Part shown: positions 35,377-43,186 of the stretch, one piece after another | How positions within the stretch are numbered: position 1 is the stretch's first letter | Layout of the letters: each line of letters starts with the position of its first letter | Assembly: GCA_026129135.1 (NCBI GenBank) | Contig: JAHCIQ010000010.1 | Coordinates: forward strand, 58,210 to 122,209 | Length of the DNA: 64,000 bases | Source: Cyanobacteria bacterium TGS_CYA1 | GTDB taxonomy: Bacteria > Cyanobacteriota > Vampirovibrionia > Obscuribacterales > Obscuribacteraceae | Reading direction: 5' to 3' | Translations under genes and position numbers: made by a program | The notes under the pieces: model-generated | What the model was told of the DNA's origin: nothing | The model's input: only the letters and a program-made list of their open reading frames with translations | The model's database searches: none

Positions 35377-36081
35377 CTACTTGTACACGCCGAAAGAATC
35401 TTCTTGCAAAAACTGCAGGACGCGTTCGCCAGAAACTTCTTCAACTTCATCCAGTTGCATAGGGCATACGCTTGTCGAATTGATCACACGCGAAGCGTCG
35501 CTCGACTCAAACTCTACGACGGCACCGTGCAAAACGCCTTGCCAGCCATCGCCAAATGTCGCGTTGCTATTGTTCACTACGAGTATCTGGAAAATGCTGG
35601 TATCAAAATCGTTCAAAACGTGAGTAAAAGGGTCGAGCAAATCTTTGCCTTCTTCGTACATTGGATTATGTCTGTCGAGCAATTCCTCAGGGGTAATGCC
35701 TAGCTTGAACGCGCTTTGAGAATAATCTGCCATCGAAATTTGAGATTTTACAGTCGATGGTTCGTAGCCTAGAATCAGCAGAGATTGAGACGGTCCGCCA
35801 TCTCTGTGGAGCTTGGTTGTATTCTTTTGATCGAAGCGGCTCATTGTGAACCAACCGAGTTTAAACCCTGTTTTCGACTGGTGCAGAGACGAAAGAGCTT
35901 CTTTTAGAGCAACGAGTTCTTCTCTATGTTTTTTTGAATCGAAAACGTGTCGCTGGCGAACTAAAGCAAATCCCGGTTTAGAAAAATCGGTACGGCATGC
36001 AAGATCGTACACCAGAGCCGCAAGGTCCGAAGTGGAACCGTTCTGAGGATGTTCAATCGTATAACTTGCAGTCTTGGTCAT
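35377..36081 (-). CDS. hypothetical protein, possibly 2-oxoglutarate/Fe(II) dioxygenase-like
   Basis: 234 residues, soluble, no signal peptide. A central segment TTKLHRDGGPSQSLLILGYEP carries an HxD pair, and a later VLHGAVVEF with SRVINSTSV could supply the distal His and Arg of a cupin-type 2OG/Fe(II) oxygenase. The spacing is reasonable, but I cannot confirm the family. Prolyl-hydroxylase-like enzymes share this arrangement. Treat the assignment as a hypothesis. Confidence 0.45.
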   Translation of the reverse strand: MTKTASYTIEHPQNGSTSDLAALVYDLACRTDFSKPGFALVRQRHVFDSKKHREELVALKEALSSLHQSKTGFKLGWFTMSRFDQKNTTKLHRDGGPSQSLLILGYEPSTVKSQISMADYSQSAFKLGITPEELLDRHNPMYEEGKDLLDPFTHVLNDFDTSIFQILVVNNSNATFGDGWQGVLHGAVVEFESSDASRVINSTSVCPMQLDEVEEVSGERVLQFLQEDSFGVYK

Positions 36082-36220
36082 GTCTCAACTTTACAGCGTC
36101 TTGCCAATTTAGCCAAACACTTTTGAAAGTGTCGCATTTCCTAATTGCAGCAAGCTGGCAGTTTTATTATGGGAGCAGTTCGAGCTAACAAAAAACGGCT
36201 AGGGAGAGACGGCAAATTAT

Positions 36221-37483
36221 ATGTGGCTTAAAAAATGTACTTCGGCGCTTGTAGTAGCGGCTGTAATTGCGGGGGCAGGTATGGGACAAATTAGCAGCAC
36301 TAGCGCGGCGCAAGCGGCGCCTTCAGCAGAAGAATATTTGATGTCGGGCAAGCTTGCCGAGGGAGACCGAGCTTTGAGCCTTTATTTGGGGCGTGGGGTC
36401 AAGAACGACGAGGCGCGTTTCGGGCTTGGTATGCTGCAATTTTTACAGGCAATCGAAAGACTTTCGCAAGACTTATATAAGTATGGGCTCAACGACAACA
36501 CGCACATGGGTTTTCGTCCTGTGCGGGATTTGAATATTAAGTTGAATCCGCATCCAGAGACTGTTTCGTACGAAAAATTGCGAGCAGTCATTCAAACATT
36601 TTATGATGGTTTGCAAAAAGCTAATGAGACCATGGCGCCAATAACCGATCCCGATGTTAAGTTACCTATTCATTTTGGGCTTATAAAGCTCGATCTTGAT
36701 GGCGATGGAAAAGTTAGCGATGGCGAAACCCTTTATAAGTTATATGCACGCCTAAACAGATCTGCGCAGGTAACAGACGAGCAGGCGAAAGAATTCTATA
36801 TCAAGTTCGACCGTGCCGATGTGCACTGGCTGCGAGGTTATTGCAATCTTTTGATGGGTGTAAGTCAGTTATATTTGGCGCATGATACCAGAGAAACTTT
36901 CGATTGTACCGGGCATTTATTTTTTGCAAAAACAAATTCGCCGTATGAGTTTCTTACTGGTGAAAAACATATTGGGCGCTTGAGTCGTGGAGAGACAGAT
37001 TTTACCGACCTCATTTCTTTCATTCATCTTATGCGCTGGGAAGTTGCCGAGCCGGCACGTATGGAATCGGCTCTGCATCACTTTGAAGCGATGGTGGCAC
37101 AGAACAAAGACATGTGGAAATATTTGATGGCAGAAACAGACGATGATCACGAATGGATTCCAAATCCTAAGCAAACAGGCGTGATTCCAAACGTGCAAGT
37201 ATCCGAAGAAATGGCGACTTCGTGGACCACTCTCATGGGCAAAATAGATAAGATTTTGGCTGGCAAATTATTGCTTCCTTTCTGGAGAGGCAATGACAAT
37301 CGCGGAATCAATCTTCGCAAAGTATTCTTGGAACCGCGCAAAATGGATATCGTACTCTGGATTCAAGGACCCGCTGCAGCACCATATCTGGAAGAAGGCG
37401 AAAGGGTCGACGGACAAATCTGGCGCGACTTGCAGCGAGATTTTGGAAGTAATTTCCCGGGCTTTGCTGTGTGGTTTAACTAA
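36221..37483 (+). CDS. exported protein with an EF-hand-like calcium loop (420 aa)
   Basis: ATG 36221. A signal peptide (ALVVAAVIAGAGMG to SAAQAAPSA) is followed by a helical, possibly TPR-like domain. A textbook EF-hand loop, DLDGDGKVSDGE, lies near residue 165. The remainder is soluble and rich in aromatic and charged residues, ending in PGFAVWFN. It is probably periplasmic and may bind Ca2+. Function unknown. A bidirectional terminator follows the stop. Confidence 0.72.
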   Translation: MWLKKCTSALVVAAVIAGAGMGQISSTSAAQAAPSAEEYLMSGKLAEGDRALSLYLGRGVKNDEARFGLGMLQFLQAIERLSQDLYKYGLNDNTHMGFRPVRDLNIKLNPHPETVSYEKLRAVIQTFYDGLQKANETMAPITDPDVKLPIHFGLIKLDLDGDGKVSDGETLYKLYARLNRSAQVTDEQAKEFYIKFDRADVHWLRGYCNLLMGVSQLYLAHDTRETFDCTGHLFFAKTNSPYEFLTGEKHIGRLSRGETDFTDLISFIHLMRWEVAEPARMESALHHFEAMVAQNKDMWKYLMAETDDDHEWIPNPKQTGVIPNVQVSEEMATSWTTLMGKIDKILAGKLLLPFWRGNDNRGINLRKVFLEPRKMDIVLWIQGPAAAPYLEEGERVDGQIWRDLQRDFGSNFPGFAVWFN

Positions 37484-37490
37484 AACAAAA

Positions 37491-37506
37491 CCCCGCTTGC
37501 GCAGGG
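37491..37506. terminator. bidirectional terminator between convergent genes
   Basis: CCCCGC (37491-37496), a four-base loop, and GCAGGG (37501-37506) form a six-pair stem with one G-T pair. On the plus strand it is followed by CTTTG; on the minus strand by TTTTGTTTTA. It lies between the stops of the EF-hand protein (plus) and the zinc-ribbon protein (minus). Confidence 0.6.
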
Positions 37507-37542
37507 CTTTGTAGGATACCGGGAGGAAAAGTTTGGGGCGTT

Positions 37543-37731
37543 TTATCCACCATGCCAATCAACAGTGGTGAACATGATTGTGACAGAAGGCGGATCGTCT
37601 TCCTGGTAGATGACAAAAAGATCTTCGGAACGTCCGCAGTTGGCGCAGCGATAAGCCTCTTGGGGAGTGTCGACTAATTTGTCACACATACCGCAGCAAT
37701 AAACTATTTTTTTCTCTAAATTTGGTGACAT
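37543..37731 (-). CDS. 62-residue zinc-ribbon protein
   Basis: AGGAGG six bases before ATG 37731 fixes the start; the longer open frame to 38010 has no support and crosses the neighbouring gene. Two knuckles, YCCGMC and RCANCG, form a four-cysteine zinc ribbon or rubredoxin-like fold. The tail is acidic and then hydrophobic (SVTIMFTTVDWHGG). It is probably a cytoplasmic metal-binding or nucleic-acid-binding small protein; function unknown. Confidence 0.75.
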   Translation of the reverse strand: MSPNLEKKIVYCCGMCDKLVDTPQEAYRCANCGRSEDLFVIYQEDDPPSVTIMFTTVDWHGG

Positions 37732-37873
37732 AAGGCACCTCCTCTGTTTGTTGATCGTAGAATGGCTTGTGCCCTTATTTCTATTGTTACCACGAAAAAG
37801 CCACTGAAAGAAAAACGAAAGATCGTTTCGGTAAATTACTAATATAGATGCAGTGTTTATCGGAGCTAGGTTT

Positions 37874-38182
37874 ATGGAAATGCAGGAAGATCGACTTATT
37901 ATGGCTGAAGGCAGAAAATGCCCACTGAAGTTTTTGGCGGAAATGGCTGAGAGCGAGAATCCCATGATGCGAATGTCAGCCGCTTTGAATCCGCATACAG
38001 ATAAAACCATGCTTGAGAAACTATGTAGCGATGAAAATCCTGACGTGCGTTACATTACTGCTTCGTCTACATACTTACCGGTTCACTTACTGTGGAAACT
38101 TAAAAATGATGAGAATCCACATGTGAGATGGAGAGCTGAAGTAACATTGGTCAAGCTTGGTATCATTCGTCAGGTTTGTTGA
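37874..38182 (+). CDS. small HEAT/leucine-rich-variant repeat protein (102 aa)
   Basis: ATG 37874 has GGAG upstream; GTG 37853 is the alternative. The protein has three helical repeats of about 24 residues with the pattern P-x-x-x-L-x-x-L-A/K-x-D/E-N-P (CPLKFLAEMAESENP, DKTMLEKLCSDENP, PVHLLWKLKNDENP), each followed by V/M-R. This is the leucine-rich-repeat variant (LRV) or HEAT type. A protein-binding role is inferred. Its end overlaps the convergent SulP gene by 13 bases. Confidence 0.75.
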   Translation: MEMQEDRLIMAEGRKCPLKFLAEMAESENPMMRMSAALNPHTDKTMLEKLCSDENPDVRYITASSTYLPVHLLWKLKNDENPHVRWRAEVTLVKLGIIRQVC

Positions 38183-39762
38183 GATTCCCAAACGTCTATA
38201 GCATTTATCGCATGTTCGAATTGCTCAAATGAGTTTGTTAAATCAATTCTTGCGCCGGTATCTTCAAGTATCTTCTTTATGTGTGGTGGCATGCCGACAA
38301 AAAGAGCGATAATGTTATTTTGTTCCCATTTCTCGATCGCGGTCTCAAGAGAGAATGCTCCTGTTTGGTCCATGAAAGGAACGTTTGCAAAGCGCAGGAT
38401 TACATATTTTGCACCGAAAAGTTTGTCTACTGCGTCTGCAATGTTTTTGGCTTCACCAAAAAATATTGGCCCGTTAAGCACGTAAGAATATGCGCTTTTA
38501 CGAATGGGTTCTGGAACGTGCTCGGTTAAGTGGCAGAGCTCATCAAGAGAGTTCAAATTTGCAATTGAAGATGTCCGCGCATCAGCTAGCTTTTTGACAA
38601 AAAGAACAGATGCCAGAGCTACTCCGACTAGTACGGCAATAATTAAATCAACAAAAATGGTCAACAATAAAACCGTTGACATGACTATAACATCGGATTT
38701 TGGCGTTTTCGTGATTGATTTCAGCACGCGCCAATCTAGAATGCTTAAACCTACGCTTAAAAGTATTGCTGCAAGTGACGCAAGTGGAATTAGCGCTGTG
38801 ATAGGTCCGAAGCTCAACAAAATTACAAGAAGAATCAAACCGTGAAGCGCTCCGGATATCCGAGTTCTTCCGCCTGACTTTATGTTTACCATGGAACGCA
38901 TGGTAGCTCCGGCTCCGGGTAGCCCGCAGAATATGCCCGCTGCGATATTTCCGAGACCTTGTCCGAATAGTTCTTTATTGCTGTCATGTCTGTTGCCAGT
39001 GATTTTATCCATAACAAGCGAGGTGAGTAATGAATCGATCGCGCCCAAAACTGCAAGGGTCAAACCATTTTGAATAACTGTGTGCAAATCTGTAACACTA
39101 ATATTAGGAAGTTTGGCAACGGGTAAAGCGGCTGGAATTTCTCCGATTCTTGGTAAATCCATTTTGAATATATACGCAAGCCAAGTCGTGACGATTATTG
39201 CAATCAGAGTAGAAGGTAAGCGTTTAGAAATTTTAGGTAGTAAATAAATAATGCCAAGTGCAGTGGTGCTTATTATGACCGCGTTTGAATTGAATTGTTG
39301 GTGTATGGTTAGCCAGCTTTTGACAGCTTCCAGAACGTTGCCCGTAGCGGGAAGTCCAAACAATGGTCCCATTTCAATTGCAATTATTATGATGCCAATG
39401 CCGCTCATGAACCCTGATATAACCGGATATGGCACATAGCTTATTAGCTCACCAGCTTTTACCCGGCTCAGGATGATTTGAAAAAATCCGGCAGCTATGA
39501 CTGCAGCAAATACTAGTTCGGGCCTCTCTGTATTAGCACTCAGCAAGGCTGCCGCAACAACTGTCATTGGACCGGTCGGACCGGAGCATTGCCCAGGGGT
39601 ACCACCAAATAACGCGGCTATAATTCCAAGAGCAATTGCACCGTATAGACCGGCGGCCGCTCCAAGTCCAGAAGCCACACCAAAAGCTAGGCACAGCGGC
39701 AGTGCTACAATTGCCGCCATCAGTCCGCCCAACAGATCAGTAAATTGAAATCGTCTAGACAT
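38170..39762 (-). CDS. SulP-family anion transporter with STAS domain
   Basis: 530 residues: about ten to twelve membrane segments including the SulP signature region (FGGTPGQCSGPTGPMTVV and GLGNIAAGIFCGLPGAGATMRSMVNI), and a C-terminal cytoplasmic STAS domain from about residue 420 (ILRFANVPFMDQTGAFSLETAIEKWEQN). Bacterial SulP proteins carry sulfate, bicarbonate or dicarboxylates; the substrate is not decided. It is divergent from a universal stress protein across about 98 bases, a pairing suggesting shared control. Confidence 0.93.
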   Translation of the reverse strand: MSRRFQFTDLLGGLMAAIVALPLCLAFGVASGLGAAAGLYGAIALGIIAALFGGTPGQCSGPTGPMTVVAAALLSANTERPELVFAAVIAAGFFQIILSRVKAGELISYVPYPVISGFMSGIGIIIIAIEMGPLFGLPATGNVLEAVKSWLTIHQQFNSNAVIISTTALGIIYLLPKISKRLPSTLIAIIVTTWLAYIFKMDLPRIGEIPAALPVAKLPNISVTDLHTVIQNGLTLAVLGAIDSLLTSLVMDKITGNRHDSNKELFGQGLGNIAAGIFCGLPGAGATMRSMVNIKSGGRTRISGALHGLILLVILLSFGPITALIPLASLAAILLSVGLSILDWRVLKSITKTPKSDVIVMSTVLLLTIFVDLIIAVLVGVALASVLFVKKLADARTSSIANLNSLDELCHLTEHVPEPIRKSAYSYVLNGPIFFGEAKNIADAVDKLFGAKYVILRFANVPFMDQTGAFSLETAIEKWEQNNIIALFVGMPPHIKKILEDTGARIDLTNSFEQFEHAINAIDVWESQQT

Positions 39763-39860
39763 TCATTTCTTTATATCGTCATTTGCTTGCGTTTTGATTT
39801 CAATTATTTAGTTCCAATGGTCCACTAGAGTATAAGATATACACAAAGGAGTTGTTGACA

Positions 39861-40295
39861 ATGGCTGCACATATCGCAGTAGGTTTGGATGGTTCAGATA
39901 GTTCATGGGAAGCTTTCAGGCAGTCGCTTGAGATGGCTAAGTTGCAAGCTGCGACTTTACACTTGGTGTCCGTCCAGGAAGAACAGGAACCCTCTTACAG
40001 CGCAAGTGAGTTGATTAAGGCTGAGCATGATCGCCGTGAGAATCTGCTTAAAATCCAGACTGAAGCGAAGGCGTTAGCCAAGGCTGAGCAAATAGAAGTG
40101 CATGCTGTAATTTTGCATGGTAAACCGATTGAGAAAATCGTTGGTTATGTAAAAGAAAATAACATTCAACTTTTGGTGATGGGGTACAAAGGGCATTCGA
40201 GTCTTATCGATGCAATGCTAGGAAATCAGGTCGAAAAATTAATAAGGTATGCGCCATGTACAGTAATGGTAGTGCGAGGAAAAGCAGAAGCCTAG
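39861..40295 (+). CDS. universal stress protein (UspA family)
   Basis: ATG 39861 preceded by AAAGGAG; 144 residues, one Usp domain. The N-terminal strand AHIAVGLDGSDSSWEA and the C-terminal ATP-binding segment MGYKGHSSLIDAMLGNQVEKLIR follow the G-x2-G-x9-G pattern of ATP-binding members. Usp proteins aid survival under stress. Its 3' end overlaps the start of the S41 peptidase gene by 40 bases. Confidence 0.9.
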   Translation: MAAHIAVGLDGSDSSWEAFRQSLEMAKLQAATLHLVSVQEEQEPSYSASELIKAEHDRRENLLKIQTEAKALAKAEQIEVHAVILHGKPIEKIVGYVKENNIQLLVMGYKGHSSLIDAMLGNQVEKLIRYAPCTVMVVRGKAEA

Positions 40296-41299
40296 TAGTT
40301 CTGGTTTTATGTGCTCTCTTATCACATCAGGTCCCAGCGTTTGCACAGGACGCTCAAGAGTATTTACACAATGCGCTAAAGCAAATCGAGAAGTGTTCGA
40401 TTAACCGAGATCGTATAAATTGGCTCGATGTGTGCAATCGTGCTCAGTCAATGGCTTTGAATGCATCGAGACCGTCTGACACTTATCCTGCGATTACTTA
40501 TGTATTGAGCCAGCTGCAAGACAATCATAGTTATATGATGACGCCAGATGGACGTCCAGTGCCTTTTCCGCCCGGGACGAAGCACATCGCCGATAACCGT
40601 CCTAGGCGCTTTACTCAACGACAAGAAACTGGAGGTTTTTTGCAGTCGCGTAAAGGTCGCATAGGTCATGTTGTGATTGGAAGTATTTCGGGAGACGAAA
40701 TGCAATTAAAAGATTACTGCAGGAAACTTAGAGCCCAGGTCGGTCGTTGTCGGACTTATGGCCTGAAAGGCTGGGTTATTGATTTGCGCGGAAATACTGG
40801 TGGCAATATGTGGCCGATGCTTGTGGGAATCGGACCCGTACTTGGCGCAGGAACAATTGGCTATTTTGTTTACGGCAAAGATTTTACGCCCTGGTATTAC
40901 AAGCAAGGTGCTGCCGGTGTTCGCGCTATGGGAAGTGAGCATGCTAATTTTTCGATCGTCGATGGCATGAGCGACTACCACGAGCAAGCACCAATTGCGG
41001 TGCTGATAGACCGAAACACTTTGAGTTCTGGTGAAGCATTGGGCATCGCATTCAAAGGACGCGCTAACACCAGATTTTTTGGTGAGCGAACAGGTGGACT
41101 AGCTACGGCTAACAAAACGATTCAGATGAGCGACGGTGCGACCATACAGGTCACTTCTTGTAATGAAGCCGATCGCAATAAGAATGTATATCCAAGTGCA
41201 ATCGATCCAGACGTTACCATAGACCAGGGAAAAATTGCCTGTGGCGCACCAAACGATCCTGTGATTGCAGCCGCGATTCAGTGGATAGACAGTCAGTGA
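40256..41299 (+). CDS. secreted S41-family peptidase (C-terminal processing protease type)
   Basis: 347 residues starting inside the Usp gene. A signal peptide (KSRSLVVLVLCALLSHQVPAFAQ) is followed by an N-terminal helical part. The S41 core has the WVIDLRGNTGGNMWPM strand and the catalytic serine region NTLSSGEALGIAFKG, then an RTGGLATANKTIQMSDGA segment. There is no PDZ domain. The protease should act in the periplasm or outside the cell. Start choice is uncertain because of the overlap, but the signal peptide supports it. Confidence 0.82.
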   Translation: MYSNGSARKSRSLVVLVLCALLSHQVPAFAQDAQEYLHNALKQIEKCSINRDRINWLDVCNRAQSMALNASRPSDTYPAITYVLSQLQDNHSYMMTPDGRPVPFPPGTKHIADNRPRRFTQRQETGGFLQSRKGRIGHVVIGSISGDEMQLKDYCRKLRAQVGRCRTYGLKGWVIDLRGNTGGNMWPMLVGIGPVLGAGTIGYFVYGKDFTPWYYKQGAAGVRAMGSEHANFSIVDGMSDYHEQAPIAVLIDRNTLSSGEALGIAFKGRANTRFFGERTGGLATANKTIQMSDGATIQVTSCNEADRNKNVYPSAIDPDVTIDQGKIACGAPNDPVIAAAIQWIDSQ

Positions 41300-41308
41300 G
41301 TCGGGGTC

Positions 41309-41367
41309 GTCAAGGGTAAGCATTTCATCCCTTAATCCTTACGCTCAACACGCAAGCAAAAAAGACC
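41309..41367 (-). repeat. 59-bp hairpin repeat, copy 2
   Basis: Reverse-oriented partner of 27664-27722, matching it over its full 59 bases without gaps. The 14-base head and the core ATTAAGGGATGAAAT are identical. The hairpin stem here has one mismatched pair. It lies between the S41 peptidase and the first DUF885 gene, ending 16 bases before the DUF885 start. Confidence 0.65.
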
Positions 41368-41383
41368 TGTATACTTTGCCACT

Positions 41384-43174
41384 ATGAAAATGCAAAAATA
41401 CACTGTCCTACTGGCATCAGCCTTGTTTTTGACCTTATTGCCCGCAGGGGCTGCAAGCAAAAAGTTTGCCGACCTGAGCGACCAATTTATGAAAGAGTCC
41501 TTGTCGCGATCGCCAAGTACGGCGTCGCAAATGGGATATCACAAGCACAAAGACGCCAAAAGCGGAAGAGTGCTCGAGCTTGATTCTATGCTGGACGATA
41601 TGTGCATGGAGTTTATGCAGGGGCAGAAGGCTTTTTACGAAACCTGGCGCAAACGTTTTGCCGAAGAGACGCCGATTGCAAGCCTGGACAAGCAAGACGC
41701 CGCCGACTTTCAATTGGTCGATGATCAAATTGCTCTTGCTCTTTTAGAACTGGACGGAATCAAAAACTATCAACACAATCCAACTGTTGTGGTGGAGATG
41801 ATTGGAAGCGCTTTGTTTCAACCTTTAGCAGGGAACTATGCGCCCAAAGAAAAACGAGTGACTCATGTCGTTTCGCGCATAGAACAGGTCCCAAGAGTAT
41901 TAGAGCAGTGCAAGAAATATTTGAATGATGCAGCGCCTATTTTTATAAGCACTGCTATTAGTGAGAACGAAGGAAATATCGAGCTAATACAAAAGACTAT
42001 CCTGAAAGACATCAAGCCTGGAACAGCTATTCATGCGCGTTACAGGCAAGCAGCACCAAAGGCAATTAAGGCTCTGAAAGACTTTAATACCTTTTTGAAA
42101 ACAAACAAAAAGCTTGCCGGTAGCGAAGATGCCTGGAGACTTGGTGGAGCGAATTACGATCAGAAATTTAAATACGTAATGGAAACAAGCCTCACACCAA
42201 CCGAATTGTTAGAGGGTGCTGAACGCGAATTCAAAGATGTTCGCGCCGAAATGCTTGCTATTGCAACGCCGATGCACGAAAAATGGTTCGGTAAAAAAGA
42301 GGTGCAAGACAGAGACGACACTGCTCGCGAGAACAGAATTATTGGAGAAGTATTGAAAAAAATCTCCGACGAGCATCCTAAGCGCGACCAGCTTTTAAAG
42401 GCAGTTGAAGCTGATCTTTCCGGCATAAAAAAATTCATTGCCGACAAAAAAATAGTCACTCTAAGTCCGCGCAACAATTTAAAAGTAATTCCAACCCCGC
42501 CTTATTTGCGAGGAATCTATTCGGTCGCTGGCTTTCACAGCGCTCCTCCGCTCGAACCCGAAGCGCGAGCCGAGTACTGGGTGACACCAATAGATCCGAA
42601 AGATTCAAAAGAAAAAGCTGAATCAAAATTGCGTGAGTACAACAATTACACGCTCAAATGGTTGACTATTCATGAGGCTCTGCCAGGTCATTACATTCAG
42701 TTCGAGCATGTGAATAATATCAAACCAATGCAACGCCGTTTACTGCGCTCGTTATATGGCAATGGTGCCTATATCGAAGGCTGGGCTGAATACATCGCGC
42801 AAGTCATGCTCGACGAAGGATACATGAAAGATAATCCCAAGTTTCGTTTAACCATGCGCAAAATCAGACTGCGTTTGCTCGCAAATACTATTCTCGATAT
42901 CAAAATGCACACGATGAAAATGTCTGATCAAGACGCTCTCGACTTGATGATACGCGACGGTTTTCAAACACAGGCAGAAGCGGAAGGCAAGTTGCGTCGT
43001 GCTAAGTTGAGTTCGTGCCAGTTGCCGACTTATTATGCCGGGCTGCGTGAGTGGCTCGCATTTAGAAAGAACTATCAGGAAAAGCATAAAGATTTCAATC
43101 TGCTCAAGTTTCATAATCTTGTGTTGGATCAGGGTCCGCTTCCTGTGCCGGTCGTAGAAAAACTGGTGAATTAG
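41384..43174 (+). CDS. secreted DUF885 family protein (putative metallopeptidase-like), copy 1
   Basis: 596 residues with a signal peptide (LLASALFLTLLPAGAASK). The DUF885 hallmark HEALPGHYIQ starts near His430, followed by YIEGWAEYIAQVML, typical of this family and reminiscent of a zinc-peptidase active site (H-E-x5-H plus downstream Glu). DUF885 proteins are long, helical and often exported; their substrates are largely unknown. It is followed 12 bases later by a close paralogue, so this is a tandem duplication. Confidence 0.87.
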   Translation: MKMQKYTVLLASALFLTLLPAGAASKKFADLSDQFMKESLSRSPSTASQMGYHKHKDAKSGRVLELDSMLDDMCMEFMQGQKAFYETWRKRFAEETPIASLDKQDAADFQLVDDQIALALLELDGIKNYQHNPTVVVEMIGSALFQPLAGNYAPKEKRVTHVVSRIEQVPRVLEQCKKYLNDAAPIFISTAISENEGNIELIQKTILKDIKPGTAIHARYRQAAPKAIKALKDFNTFLKTNKKLAGSEDAWRLGGANYDQKFKYVMETSLTPTELLEGAEREFKDVRAEMLAIATPMHEKWFGKKEVQDRDDTARENRIIGEVLKKISDEHPKRDQLLKAVEADLSGIKKFIADKKIVTLSPRNNLKVIPTPPYLRGIYSVAGFHSAPPLEPEARAEYWVTPIDPKDSKEKAESKLREYNNYTLKWLTIHEALPGHYIQFEHVNNIKPMQRRLLRSLYGNGAYIEGWAEYIAQVMLDEGYMKDNPKFRLTMRKIRLRLLANTILDIKMHTMKMSDQDALDLMIRDGFQTQAEAEGKLRRAKLSSCQLPTYYAGLREWLAFRKNYQEKHKDFNLLKFHNLVLDQGPLPVPVVEKLVN

Positions 43175-43186
43175 TCGGGTGCGGTT

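Noticed and set aside
37732..38010. N-terminal extension of the zinc-ribbon gene
   Set aside because: The AGGAGG-ATG at 37731 is far better and the extension runs antisense into the repeat protein gene.
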